A stretch of 64,000 nucleotides of DNA from Diphasiastrum complanatum (Eukaryota; Streptophyta; Lycopodiopsida; Lycopodiales; Lycopodiaceae). Position numbers and translations under genes: made by a program. The notes below the pieces were generated by a model. That model saw only the letters and a program-made list of their open reading frames with translations. It was not told the origin of the DNA and made no database searches. Positions 1-12,456 of the stretch are shown here, piece by piece (the stretch's first letter is position 1; each line of letters starts with the position of its first letter). The stretch lies in the NCBI GenBank assembly GCA_029204225.1, contig CM055103.1, positions 24,368,163-24,432,162 of the forward strand. The letters are read 5' to 3'.

Positions 1-430
1 TCCACATAAATTATTGTGGACAAGATCAAGGATGCCAGTGGCTCTCCTAGCTCCACTTTTAAAAATATCTCTCTATGTTGTTTTCCCAAAATACAACCTT
101 CACAGATTTTTTCTTCAAAAGAAATATCAAGCAATCCAATAACTAGATTGAGTACTAATATGACCAAATCGTTGATGCCAAAGATCACTTCAACTATCAA
201 CAATGCTTACAATGGCTTTATCAAAAGATCTCGCATTCAATTTGTAGAGTCGATTTCCATTGACTCTAGCTCCTGTAGCAATCACTTTGTAGTGATTCTT
301 GATGTCCTTGACGAGACATTTGTCACTATCAAACTCAACCTTGAGTTGTTGATCAGCCATTGTCCCAACTGATAGTAGATTGTTGGCACATTGCTTATCC
401 ACTTTATTATCTCACTAGCTAGCTTCACTG
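1..430 (-). pseudogene. Ty1/copia GAG-pre-integrase fragment
   Basis: On the minus strand the frame around 190-402 contains NNLLSVG followed by KVEFDSDKCLVKD, the usual copia stretch between protease and integrase. Between 190 and 1 the other frames give CEGCILGKQHR, the second Cys pair of the integrase zinc-binding region. The fragment runs off the left end of the window, so the integrase core is not seen. Frameshifts and the lack of one continuous frame mark it as dead. It is separated from its own gag/protease part (1112-1456) by a gypsy RT piece, so it is probably one copia copy split by another element. Confidence 0.75.
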
Positions 431-479
431 GTACTACTCCAAATCCTTGTATGTGAATGATAACAGGTGATGGTTTTTC

Positions 480-980
480 CAAGTTGTGGGGTTAAGCTTC
501 TGATAGTCTTGACATACTCATATCTTTCTAGTCTTCTTCTTAGGCACGACGACAATAGGTGAAACCCACTCACTATTGAGGGCATGGTAAATTATGTCTG
601 CCTCCAAATATTTGTCGAGCTCATCTTTGACCAGCAGTGAATATTTAGAATTCTTGCCTTATCGGTGATGCTCCTTCCTTCAAGTCAATGAGATGTTGAC
701 CATATTCCTAGTTTATGCCTTTCAGATCCTCCATTGACCAAGCAAAATATCATGATATTCTCTTAGTAGGTCCATGTACTATTGTCTCCTCTTCAAATAA
801 GAGTTTAGAGATCAATAAGGCTTATCTGGTACGACTTCGATAGATAAAGTATCGTTTGGGTCAATCATATTGACTATCATATTGTTTGATGAATAGCCTT
901 GCGTTTCTCTCTAAGAAGGCTACACTTTATCTACGTTGTCAGATACATCTGATTCCTCAATTTCATAGCAATAAAGATAG
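480..980 (-). pseudogene. Ty3/gypsy reverse transcriptase N-terminal fragment inside a copia remnant
   Basis: Minus-strand frames give YHDIFAWSMEDLKGI, then VKDELDKYLEADIIY, then SEWVSPIVVVPKK. This is the ordered start of plant gypsy RT: the 'FAWS-D-PGI' entry, the 'L-AGII-P' helix and the 'W-SP-V-VPKK' strand. Several stops and frame changes interrupt it and the catalytic core is absent. It lies between two copia pieces of the same orientation. That suggests insertion, or a rearrangement that dropped a gypsy fragment into a copia element. Confidence 0.7.
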
Positions 981-1111
981 TTAGATGAAAAATATTCAAT
1001 GCATAGTGTTGGATTTCGATGCTCAGCCTCAAATCCATTCAATAATGAGCATTTTGAAAAATTTGTCGAAATTCAACTCCATCGACTTCAAAGTCATCGA
1101 AGCTATTGAAG

Positions 1112-1456
1112 TCATTGGCCATCAGTTTGTACAACTTCATCGCCATTGTGGATTTCCTTGGATTTCGAAAACCACTCCTTCCTCGAATTCATGTGCTTGG
1201 ACGCTCCAACAGGTATCCTTAGTTCATCACTTGTCATAAGTGTCGTAATGAATAAGTTTGAACTTTCACTTGGATCATCCTCGTATTGATCATTATCAAA
1301 TTGATGTTGATCAGCATAATTGTCTAACTGCCATTTTCCTTTTTGCTGAGCTGACTCCATTTTTCTTTTGAAGCACTCATGCTCCCAATGACCAAGTTTG
1401 TTGCGATATTGGCAATGCCCAAGTTTCTTCTGCGCCTCCTTGACCTCAACCTTGGT
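1112..1456 (-). pseudogene. Copia gag zinc-knuckle and protease remnant
   Basis: The minus-strand ORF contains a retroviral-type zinc knuckle in degenerate form (CQYRNKLGHWEHEC, second Cys replaced by Arg). About 60 residues later comes GASKHMNSRKEW, the copia aspartic protease signature. The residues before GAS are IPV, where the family has an Asp-Ser pair, so the catalytic Asp is lost. The upstream end stops exactly where repeat A begins (TGTTAG at 1457). The knuckle and protease order is normal for copia. Confidence 0.7.
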
Positions 1457-2269
1457 TGTTAGCCGATATTTCCACATGATAAATCGACTAATATTGAAAT
1501 TTAAATTCACAAAATTGAAAAAAAAAACCGGCATGTGAAACCCAGTTATTAGAAAAAAATTGGCACAAATTTGCCTTAGAACTGGGGTCCCAGCCCACCC
1601 CTATTCTATGGTCAAGTTTTGTAAGACCTAGCCAAGAGTGTCGATCCACCTAGAAATGGGTCCCCGCCTGCCCTAAATGAGGCTAGAGAAAATTTTGCGG
1701 CCTTAAAAATGGCCAGTAAATATTTTACGGCTTTTAAAAAAAATGGCCGGTTGTAAAAAAGTAGCCGGTATGAAATCTCACCATGTACTGAGTCCATTTT
1801 TTACTTATATATATTCACTCAGTGTATTTTCAAGAAAACCATGTTGTCGTGGAAGCCCTAGTCATGAATGCCAAAAAAAGTCAACCACAGAAGAAAAAAT
1901 CGAGAAAAAAAAGTCTCGGGTAAAAATGGGACCGGAAAATATGGATTCAGTGTCAAGGAATCTCAGAAACCCTAACGACAAAGTTTGGGCAATTTACAAG
2001 CAATTAACGAACTTTGCGGGCCAAGTGGTTACCCAACCAACCAAAAACCTAGACAAATGAACAGTAGGTGCATGGCCCATAAAAAATCGAAGAAATGCCA
2101 ACAACGAAGGTATCTAAAGAAAAATGAAGGCCGCCTACTAAAAGTAGGGGTTGAAGAAGGACCTCACCCAAAATTTTGGATAATAAATGCCAAAACACCT
2201 TGGAGGCTAAAAAAAATGGGAGGTACACCCAGTAGCCATTGACATTTTGGGCTTCTAGGGTGTACAAAA
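1457..2269 (+). repeat. Repeat family A, copy 1, left part (split by Copia-1)
   Basis: Starts TGTTAGCCGATATTT and aligns along its length with 40,928-41,796, with small indels. It ends in GTGTACAAAA, directly before the Copia-1 LTR, and resumes after 8,684. The TGTTAG start and a TATAAG...CCTTGTATTT stretch in the right part are typical of an LTR, so this may be a long solo LTR or LTR plus leader. I could not define its 3' end or its own target duplication. No ORF of note is in it; the short frames here are not coding-like. Confidence 0.7.
2265..2269. repeat. Target-site duplication of Copia-1, left
   Basis: CAAAA directly before the 5' LTR; it matches 8684-8688. The same site occurs once, undivided, in the empty repeat A copy (GTGTACAAAAGGGG near 41.79 kb). 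Confidence 0.9.
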
Positions 2270-2549
2270 TGTTGGATTATTCTCTCACTAATCGACTAAT
2301 AGACATTTAAATCTTCGTCCAACTCTTATCCAAACCTGCAGTTTTCTTCGTATTTTTACATAGTTTGCATAACTACTCGAAACGGCTCACAGTGACAGTT
2401 TACGTTCATTTCTGCAAACAGACTGTTTACGATCAAAGCCACCGACTTGCATTAATCCATCAGCAAGTAGTTTTTGAGAAGTCCTAACTAGATGGATGCC
2501 AGTACATCACAACTAGTTGGATGATGCTTTTGACAACCTAATTGCTTAG

Positions 2550-2557
2550 TATAAATA
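2550..2557 (+). promoter_or_regulatory. TATA box in Copia-1 5' LTR
   Basis: TATAAATA in the context CTTAGTATAAATAGC; the same octamer lies at the matching place in the 3' LTR (near 7877). Transcription would start some 30 bp downstream, which puts the CT tract inside the transcript. Activity is inferred. Confidence 0.6.
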
Positions 2558-2647
2558 GCTAATCATATTTCAACATCTTATGATCTTATGATGATCAATC
2601 TTATGATCAAGATTATGATCAAGAAGAGAATCAAGTATCGAATAGTT

Positions 2648-2831
<184 letters not shown>

Positions 2832-3376
2832 CTTGTGAGCTTGTACACTCTTGAGCATTCTAACTCAATTCTATAGAGATGATTACAGATTGCTATTGCG
2901 CTTACTGCTTATCAGTAGTTGCACTTAATTCAGACTTACATTTTAGCCACTCAGAGATAGCTTAGATTACGCGGCTTTGACTTGCAACTTTTTGTACTGA
3001 TTTACATCTGTTTCGCTTCCATATTGAATCAATACTATCTTCGTATCGCGTTCAGCTTCATCTCAAAATGTATGTGTTTATGTAGTTCTTCGCGACTAAT
3101 TATTTGTCTAATGTTTCGCGACAAACTATTTGTCTGATGTTGTGATGCTTAATGTTTGGCTACGTAATCACTGTAGTACTAATGATTTCAAAGTTAGTTA
3201 CTATAAGATCGAATGTGATTTCTATCACTGTTCGAAATTGATAGGCGTGGTCATGCATAAAGGAAGATAGTTTATTCCGCTGCACACGATAAAAAAAATT
3301 TCTTGTCATTCGAATTCTTTTCTTTTCGAGTTCAACCTTAGTTCGCGACCTATTTTTCATACACCCCTTTCCAACA

Positions 3377-3388
3377 TGGTATTAGAGC
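3377..3388 (+). other. Primer-binding site of Copia-1 (initiator tRNA-Met type)
   Basis: TGGTATTAGAGC directly after the 5' LTR. It differs at one position from the TGGTATCAGAGC complement of plant initiator tRNA-Met used by most copia elements. Confidence 0.85.
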
Positions 3389-3563
3389 GTTGACTCTTTA
3401 AGGCCTAATACTATCAGAGCGTAAGCTCTTATGCTAGGTATCTATCGTGATATCAAATTATTCTTCAGTTCGAATTAATTTGTTTCGATATCAGAGAATT
3501 GACTTCCACAACACTGTATCTTTCTCTTAATGACAATCAAATCATCGACAGTCTAAAGTTCTA

Positions 3564-4350
3564 GATGGATTCTGAAAGTAAAGTCGGTCTTATCACAGAC
3601 AAGCTGAATGGATCCAATTATCATTTATGGAAATTTAGGATGAACACCTTGTTAATCACCAATGAGTTGCGGGATTTTGTTACAAGTATCGAAGTGAAGC
3701 CTGAAGACGACACAGATTGAAATGGAAGTCAAAGGATGGTAAAGCTTTCGCGCTCATTATCCTCAATATATCAGATACTCATATTGGCCACATAGCTAAA
3801 GCCAGAACTTCGAAAGAAGTTTGGGACATCCAGAGCTCACTATATGATGTGAGAGACGTAACTACTAAGTTCCATCTTCGAAGGAAATTCTTCGCACTCA
3901 AGATGTCGAATAATTATTCTCTTTAGAATCATATCAACCAATTTAAGAATATCTTGCAACAAATGGCCGATGTCGCGGATCAGTCGTAGACGATCAAGAC
4001 GTGATTATGACATTGCTTTCAATCATGCCCTCTACACATGAGAAATGAGTGATGATCGTCACGACACACTCAGAATTAACTCTTACCGAAGTTATCACTA
4101 TGTTGCTACAAGAAGATAATCGAAGAAGTCAAGACACTTCGTCTACCTCTTCCTCTCATGCTCTCTATGTCAACAAGGGCTCGAAATGATAGAAGCAAAA
4201 AAACTCCAAGCAGTCTAGATCAGATTAGAAACACACTCAAGGTCAAGAACAATCATTGAATCCACATTCCTCGAAGAAGAAGATGTTTTGTAGGTACTAC
4301 AAACGCAATAACCATGAGATCCAAGATTGCCGAATTCTCAAAGCGAAGAA
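3564..4350 (+). pseudogene. Copia-1 gag remnant
   Basis: The reading starts ATG-GAT-TCT (MDSESKVGLITDKLNGSNY) and continues with LWKFRMNTLL, the N-terminal copia gag pattern 'L-G-NY--W---M---L'. Nonsense codons and frameshifts follow; the longest open piece (3717-3926) keeps KEVWDIQSSLYDVRD. A zinc knuckle near 4281 reads CRYYKRNNHEIQDC, with the second Cys replaced by Tyr. Gag would form the virus-like particle in the cytoplasm, but this one cannot be made intact. Confidence 0.75.
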
Positions 4351-4399
4351 TGCAGCCAAGCAACCAGATCAACAAGCAAATACAATTACAGCATCTTTG

Positions 4400-5133
4400 G
4401 AAGTCGAAATGGACGAAGGCGCTTTTATGGACAAAGGCAAATACGCGAATTCGAATTATTTGTGGCTTCTGGATTCCGGAGCTACTCAATGTATGACCAA
4501 TCGTCGCAAGATTTTCCAATCATATACGCCTTACAACACAAAGAAGTATGTTCATCTTGGTGATGATAGCACTCACATTGTCGAAGGTAAAGGTACTATA
4601 AGATTAAGTTCCAGCATGATCAATTCAAACTACTATCGAAAGTCTTGTATGTTCCTAAATTATCTACAAATATGTTATCAGTAAGTAGAATCACAGATTT
4701 AGGTCATAGGGTGGAGGTTGAATCTTACCAATGCAGAATTATCGTTAGGAGTAATAAGATCCTTGCACTCGGCAAGAGACATGGATATCCATATAGATTG
4801 GCACATTGTTATTCTGATTCTAGTCAAGCTTTGAAAACCTCTGTTCTTGTCAGTAAAGCATTATTATGGCATCATCACTTAGGAAACTTGAATTATGCAT
4901 CTGTTTCGAACATGTCCAAGCAATCTCTAGTACTTGATCTCGACTATCCTTCTAGTAAAGTCGATCTCCCTATCTGCCATAGCTGCATCTTTGGAAAGCA
5001 AACTATGATTTCTTTTAGATTGAGTTATAGACATGCAGCAAAAAGGTCTGTTAGATGTTGCTCATACAAATATATATGGACCTATGCAAACTCCTTCATT
5101 ACTAGATGCAAAGTATTTCATTACCTTTATTGA
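4400..5133 (+). pseudogene. Copia-1 protease and GAG-pre-integrase region
   Basis: The frame at 4256-4684 carries WLLDSGATQCMTNRRKIF, the aspartic protease active site with DSGAT intact, followed by HLGDDSTHIVEGKGTI. The next frame (4645-5133) carries MYVPKLSTNMLSVSR, then LLWHHHLGNLNY and CHSCIFGKQ, the His-His-Cys-Cys zinc-binding head of integrase. The frame changes between 4645 and 4684, so protease and integrase are no longer fused. Confidence 0.85.
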
Positions 5134-5139
5134 AGAATT

Positions 5140-5755
5140 TTCCAGAAGAACAGCTGTTTACTTCATTAAATAGAAGTCAGAAGCTTTCATCAAGTTCAGA
5201 CAATTCAAAGAGCATGCAGAATATCAGACTGGTAAACGAATCAAAGCACTGAGATCCGATAACGGGGGAGAATACATCTCCACCAAATTCAAGGAGTATT
5301 GCCTTAACAATGGCATTGAGCAACAATACATCTCGCCTCAGTCAAATGATCTTGCTGAGAGAAAGAACAAAACCTTAGTCGAATTGGCAAAGTGCATGTT
5401 ATCACAAGCGACACTTTCGAAGTCCTTCTGGGCTGAAGCTGTTTCAACAGTAACCTATATTGAGAACAGATGTCCTACTAAAGGTCTCTTAGACAAAACA
5501 CCATTCGAAGTTTGGATAGGTACCCAACCTTCTTTATCAAACTTCCGAATTTTGGGATGTACTGCTTATGCGCAGATTCCTCGTGATCTCAGAAAAAAGC
5601 TCAGAGCATCAAATGTATTTTCATCAGCTACACTACTTCACATCAAGCTTATAAGTTGTTCGATCCTATCGAGTCGAAGATATTCATTAGCCGAGATGTC
5701 ATCTTCATCGAAGATCAGTTTATCGACCTCAAGGAAAAAGGCAAAGCCCATATAA
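5140..5755 (+). pseudogene. Copia-1 integrase core remnant
   Basis: Translations show LRSDNGGEYISTKF (second catalytic Asp) near 5250-5290. NDLAERKNKTLVELAKCML follows, including the catalytic Glu near 5355, and the frame at 5384-5755 continues with FWAEAVSTVTYIENRCPTKG and FRILGCTAYAQIP, the usual C-terminal part. A stop near 5131 and an in-frame TAG near 5172 break the core. Integrase would join element cDNA to host DNA; here it is inactive. Confidence 0.8.
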
Positions 5756-5780
5756 CTAACTCTTCGGTTTCATCTGACAA

Positions 5781-6990
5781 TTGAACTTCCCAGTTCCTCA
5801 GTCGACTATTCCTATCGAAGGTCCAAGCTCATCTACTTTCGACGAACAACATATAATGACAAATCCGAAGATGATGATGCTGCAGTTCAGCAACCACAGC
5901 ATGATGAAAGTGATCAACTTCTTCTATTCCCCAGAAGATCATCAAGAACTAGTAGACCACCTATCAGGTATATTGATGAGTATGTAGCCTATCTTGCTCG
6001 AGAGCTGATTATTGTCAAAGAGACACTCAGTCAGCCCGATTCCAATCTTTGGAAAGAAGCTATGGATAAAGAGTGTTCATCTCTTATCAAGAACCAGACA
6101 TGGACGATTGTTGAGCTACTTGCTAGCATAAACGTAGTTGATTGCAAATGGATTTTCAAAGTCAAGTACAAAGTAGACATAAGCATCGACAGAAGGAATG
6201 CTCGGCTTGTCGCCAAAGGATTTTCTCAAGCATACACCGTCGATTACATTGAGACCTTCAGTCCAGTAGTCAAGCATTCTTCCATTCGACTTTTATTATC
6301 ATTTGTTGTTGTAGCAGATTTGGAAATACGTCAAATGGATGTATGTACATCATATCTCAATGGAGTTATCGAAGAAGACATTTACATGGTGCCACCCGAT
6401 AGATATATTATCGAAGGTAAACACAATCATGTGTGTAAACTCCATAAGGCACTTTATGACTCAAAGCAATCTGCTCGAGCATGGTTTCAAAGGATCAATA
6501 TTTTTCTTATTGATCACGACTACACACCAAGCTCTTCAGATTCAATTGTTTACTTCAAGACAGTGCATCAATCTTTTATCATTATCACTTTTTATGTGGA
6601 CGACGCATTTCTCTTCGGCAACAGTATCAATTGATAAAAGAAGCTAAGACAATGCTATCCTCTGAATTCGACATGACCAATCTGGGCGAACTCATTTCTG
6701 CCTTGATATTCAAATTTACACAGACAGAAATCGAAATTTGATCTACATTACTCAACAAAGGTACATCTACAATATGTTAGTCAGATATAATCTGGTTAAT
6801 TGCAAGTTAGCTCTCTCACCAAGGGAACCAGGTCTCAAATTGTCAAAGGACCAGTGTCCCCGAACAATCAAAGAAAATGAGCAGATGCATGAGTATCCTT
6901 ATCATTCGATAATAGGATCACTTATGTACGCAATGATCTGTACCAGGCCAAACATAGCTTTTGCAATCAGCTCCCTAAGTTAGTATATGA
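5781..6990 (+). pseudogene. Copia-1 reverse transcriptase remnant
   Basis: The open frame 6062-6634 has the copia RT signature in order: [51 protein letters not shown], and FYVDDAFLFG with the YVDD catalytic motif intact. A TGA after the YVDD region breaks the frame. The C-terminal part resumes at 6738-6983 (ITQQRYIYNMLVRYNL, YHSIIGSLMYAMICTRPNIAFA). Sequence close to this occurs again at 51.8-52.2 kb. Confidence 0.88.
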
Positions 6991-6999
6991 CCAACCTTG

Positions 7000-7586
7000 G
7001 TATAACACATTGGAAGGCTCTCATCAAAGTCATGAGATATCTTCAAGCTACTATGGACTTTTGCATTTGTTATGAAGCAGTCGACAACAACAAACTCAAT
7101 TTACTCAGTGGTTACATAGATGCAAGTTGGACATGAGATATAGACACTCGTAAATCTACTTCTGGATTTACATTCTTCCTCAACAATGGTCCAATTTCCT
7201 GGAACAGTCGCAAGCAATCTTCGATAGCTCTATCTTCTACAGAATCAGAGTATATCGCAGCCTCACAAGCTACTAAGGAGGGAATTTGGTTGAGAAACTT
7301 ACTTTTAGATATCAGTTTGAGTCAATATGCTCCGACATTATTATTTTGTGATAATCAAACTGCCATTGCCTTGTCAGCCAACCCTAGATTTCATTCTAGG
7401 AGTAAGCGCATTGAACTTAAGTATCACTATGTCAGAAGCAAAGTTCTCAACAAAGAGGTCAGATTGCAGTAATGTCGAACGCAAGATATGATAGCGGATA
7501 TTTTTACTAAAGCATTAAGCTTGGATGCACACAGGAAGTTTTGTGTAGAACTAAATCTAAAGGTCAAGGCATTCATGGATTCAAAT
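7000..7586 (+). pseudogene. Copia-1 RNase H remnant
   Basis: Frames around 7095-7472 read GYIDASWT-stop-D, KSTSGFTFFLNNGPISW, SSTESEYIAASQATKE and FCDNQTAIALSANP. These are the acidic RNase H motifs of copia elements. One stop lies next to the first acidic block. The end matches the usual 'ADIFTKAL' tail (MIADIFTKALSLD near 7490-7525 in another frame). The polypurine tract follows. Confidence 0.82.
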
Positions 7587-7587
7587 T

Positions 7588-7596
7588 AAGGGGGAG
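7588..7596 (+). other. Polypurine tract of Copia-1
   Basis: AAGGGGGAG immediately before the 3' LTR, the expected plus-strand primer site. Confidence 0.88.
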
Positions 7597-8683
<1,087 letters not shown>

Positions 8684-8688
8684 CAAAA
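8684..8688. repeat. Target-site duplication of Copia-1, right
   Basis: CAAAA directly after the 3' LTR; it equals 2265-2269. Confidence 0.9.
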
Positions 8689-9320
8689 GGGAAAACTTGA
8701 ATGGCCTCCCCAGCCTTTGACAAAAATGACATCTTGGCTAGTTTTGGAAGATAGTAAATGCAACACTCCCCCACTCTTTTATGTAGGCCACTAGGTGTAC
8801 TATCAAATGAGTTGGGGACAAATGGCAAAGAGGGCTTGAAGGACACGAAGAATGGCAAGATGTCATTGTGAAGGGAAACCATTGGATTTTTCTATAAGGA
8901 GGAGCCAATTCCTTGTATTTTAAATGTTAGTATTTTTAAGAGTTGGTACATTTGGGAGTTGAATGTTGAAGAGCTTGTTTGTTTGAGAGAGAATGTTGGT
9001 TAGTTTCCCTTTGGAGTTAAGTTCTATTTTGGTGTTAGTATGTATGAATGTTGTAGCTCCATGCTAGGGTTAGTGGGTTTGGTTGGCTTGTATGTCTTGC
9101 TTCTTGTTGGCCAATGCTCATGCTTTGGTTGCAATTTGTGGTCACTTCTAATTTGATGTTAGTGTTACTTTGTTGTTAGTTGAAATAATCCTAGTTGTTG
9201 TGTGAATGCTTGAGAAGTTGAGAGATTGTATTTCTTTATGTTGATTGTTTGAACTTCATTACTAGAATGAGTGTTTCAAATCAATTGGAGGGGAAGCTTA
9301 TTTTCTTGTTGAGAGGAAGG
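8689..9320 (+). repeat. Repeat family A, copy 1, right part
   Basis: Continues the repeat interrupted at 2269. GGAAAACTTGAATGGCCTCC aligns with the stretch starting near 41,797 and similarity runs to about 9320. It contains TATAAGGAGGAGCCAATTCCTTGTATTT, which resembles an LTR start/polyadenylation region. No protein-coding frame is supported. Confidence 0.7.
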
Positions 9321-10300
9321 GGTATCGATGTTTGAGGCATGTTGGGAGGTTGAAGGTTGTTTGTACCATCACGTTTGGTTGTTGCCTTGTTTAGGTAGCA
9401 TTTGTAGATTGCTCGTTCAATGGACGGGTTGTGTTCAGATTTGTAGAATGGTGACACTGCAAGCTTGTTGGGTGGTACAATGTGTTGAGATTTGGGAAGT
9501 TCCAATCCTAAGAGGATTGGTGTTGTGTATTGCTAATTGTGTGACTGTGTGTTAGAGCATTCATGGTTAATCATAATCATTTGTTTTCCTTTGTTGTTAT
9601 TAGTTCATTTTTTATTGTTTGATACCGCTTGTAAGTGAGGAAGGGTTGCTGGAATTACCAGTTGGTTGATTGTCTTTGTGACAGACAAATACGTAAAGTC
9701 AGTTGATAGAAGGATTCTTGCTCAATGAGTTAGCAATAACTTGTGATGTGGATTGTTTGGATTCAGGGTTGGTAAGCATTAGGATTGTGCTAGTGTGATG
9801 ATTTACTACGTATGTCATCTTAGTTGGAATGATTTATTATGAGTAGAGGAGTGAGTGAGCCCTATTAGTCATGGCCTACAGATCCATTGCACACCCTACT
9901 TGCTGGTTTTGTCAGTGACCTATCAACCACTCTCTATCCTCACTGATTGCAGCTTTATCAACTTGTTTAAGAAAAAGTCAGACTTCAAAGGAAAAAATCA
10001 AGCCAACTAGACTGCCTACGGCCTGCTACTTCTGCATGCAGCTTTCCATGTGTTCTAGCCCTCGCTGGGTCTGCTTTTCTATCGTTGGGCCTGCTTTTTT
10101 ATCTGCTACGGCCTACTGTACCTGTGAGCAAATTTTGACGATAGCGACCCTCTGTGAAGCTTGGGTGTCATGTGCTTTATGTAATTGGCCCATGAGCTTA
10201 GTAATGAATTATCAAAATAGCCATGGAGCTAACTAGACTAGAATTAGTCATTGGAATTGTTAATAAAAGGCGCAAACAACCATGCCACATTTGTATTGGT
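9321..10300. other. Non-coding, no recognised gene
   Basis: T/G-rich sequence with short open frames that match nothing I know. A few short reiterations (CTACGGCCTGCT, GGGCCTGCTTTT) lie near 10.0-10.1 kb. It is probably old transposon sequence between repeat A and the next LTR-like stretch. Confidence 0.4.
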
Positions 10301-10378
10301 AGGAATCATAATAATGGTTGTAAGGCCCAAATTAAGGTAATAAGGTCCCAAATGTTAACTAGAGACACTAAAGACCCA

Positions 10379-10740
10379 TATAAATAGAGGAGGTCTTGCT
10401 AATTTGGAGGCTATTCTACTTTTATGATTTTTGAACACTTGGTGATCTTGAAGCTTTTCTTTGAGAGCTTTCTTGATAGTATTGATGGTTCATGTGCCTA
10501 AAATCACATGAGAGCTTTGATCGTGCTCTAGTTTCAGGCTTAATCTTGTGAATGATCAATAATCATGAATAATGATATCTTACTTTGCCTATTTTGGTGA
10601 AGTTTTGCTACATTTAGCTATCTTCTTGAATTTTGACTAGTTTTTTCATTTCTTGTATTTCTTTTGTAATTTGATGTTTTATTGAATGGATTAGATGTTT
10701 GAATGCTAAGATTGGCACATGAAAATTTTGGTATCAGACC
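10379..10740 (+). promoter_or_regulatory. LTR-like promoter with TATA box and primer-binding-site-like sequence
   Basis: TATAAATA at 10379-10386 (CCCATATAAATAGAGG) is followed 350 bp later by TGGTATCAGA at 10729-10738, ten bases of the initiator tRNA-Met primer site. This spacing suggests the R-U5 part of an LTR ending near 10.72 kb, with the gypsy gag-protease at 12.46 kb downstream. No second LTR was found, so the element is not delimited. Confidence 0.4.
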
Positions 10741-12456
10741 ATTAGATCCTTTCCCCATCAGATTTGGTGGTTTTTGTTAAGTTTGGTAGAGTTTCTTGTT
10801 TTAGTTTTCTTCAGCACGTTTTGATTCAATTTTTGACCATTTAATCTTTAATTTTTGTGTAGTTTCTTACTGTAGATCAGTAGATCTCTCTTTTAGCTTT
10901 TTGGAGATGCTAAGATTTTCTGATTTGGAGCTATAAGGACCAAGTTATGGCCATTCTAATGTTTTCTTTCCAATTTTAGTTAGTGATAATTTTTGCAGTC
11001 TATTTTCTTCCATTTTTTGGCTGCAGCAATTTGGTTGAAAATTGAAAGAGATATGGGAGAAAAGTGCTTCAATTCTTCATTCCTGAAGTTTTGTTTCCTT
11101 GTAATTTTTTTTTCAATGTTTTCATTTTAAAGTTTTCGCAGGTCCATTTTAAAAAACAGCCTAACCTAAAACTACTCTAACCTTCCCCACGTCCAACCTC
11201 CAATGACATTTCTTTGCTAGTAGAATTATTGGCCTCTGTTCTACTTTCAAAATAACGGATCACGTTCTGAACACTAAGACGTTCATTGTCAGCTTGTCTT
11301 TCATAATTTTCCTGTGATTGACTGTCTTTCTCAAATCCGCTGTTGAATGACGAACCACCAACAGGAAGGATCGTGAACTCCTGCATAGCAAGTTTATTTC
11401 CAGCATCTCTGAGTATTGTTTTCATGATCTGATACATTGGAGTTATTCTTGCCTACCATCCCATCCAATGGATCTTGACCTCAAACCAGATCTGGTATCC
11501 TGCTTTGAAAAAAAATTTCACCGCTTAGCATCATCCAACCAAATCAATAATGTTGCCAATTACCTGCACAATGACAAATGCTTCTGAGAAAAAGTTATGC
11601 AATGCATTGGCAGTTTGCGGATTTAGGCACAAAGTAGGCCTTCTTTTGCTGTTGATATTTCGAGCAAAACACTTCATACCCTATTCCGCTTTACGACAGC
11701 CTTGGCTTACCAACTAACATCTTGACGAATCACCCGGTGAACATGCATTTACTTTCTGCTCTCAGCTTTCCCACACAAGCACAACGTAACAGGAAGTCTA
11801 GAAGTCAATGTACAAGCTGCTCTATCTTCTGAAATTCAGTTTTTCTTCTTGCATTCAAGCCAAGCATCGCTGATCCACATTCTTTCTACAAAGAATCTTC
11901 CACTTATTTACTCTGATTTTGTGGCCAGCAATCAATCTATGACCAATCCGAGCACCTGATCTTTGCAAATTTACTCTGATTTTGTGGCCAGCAATCAATC
12001 TATGACCAATCCTTCCGCAGCAGGTTAATTTGTTTTATTTTACTTGAGACAGTACTGCTATCTCTGCCCACAACGAGCATTTCGTGAGTCCGCTCTCGAC
12101 CGAGCATTTGTCCTCAGCTCTCGACCGAGCCGAATGCACTATTGGGGCCACGCATCAAAACTCGACCGAGCATTTTGTTCATCAGCTTTGGACCGACATC
12201 GAGCCGGCAACCTCCTGACTCCTTAGCCGAGACCGTGACCTCCTTTTTACGAGCCCTTCCCAGTTTTTTCTATTTTGTTTTACGGTCTTAATTGTTTAAG
12301 GAGCACATGGTTCATCCACCTCACTGACCGAAGAGAAAAATTGTCATCAAATTCTAAGTTTTTAATGGCTCTTTAATCTTCTACGAGCACAAATGTTTCT
12401 CGATTGGAGTTTTCAAGGATAACAAAAGTAACAATAATATTAACAAGGGTACTATT
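10741..12456. other. Leader-like or intergenic stretch, no recognised gene
   Basis: AT-rich. A minus-strand frame at 11177-11437 contains SVQNVIRYFESRTE and could be a gene relic, but I do not recognise it. A 44-bp direct repeat lies at 11906-12012. At 12,080-12,200 CTCGACCGAG recurs several times, the same core as the minisatellite near 14.6 kb. Confidence 0.35.
11906..12012 (+). repeat. 44-bp direct repeat, two copies 63 bp apart
   Basis: A 44-bp segment beginning ATTTACTCTGATTTTGTGGC occurs at 11906-11949 and again, identical, at 11969-12012, with a 19-bp spacer. Confidence 0.9.

Noticed and set aside
1743-2242. Overlapping plus-strand ORFs in repeat A
   Set aside because: Not preserved in the other copy at 41.3-41.8 kb, where indels break the frames.
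9328-9555. Trp/Cys-rich small protein
   Set aside because: Lies at the end of repeat A, has no homologous look, and its reverse strand is equally open; probably chance.
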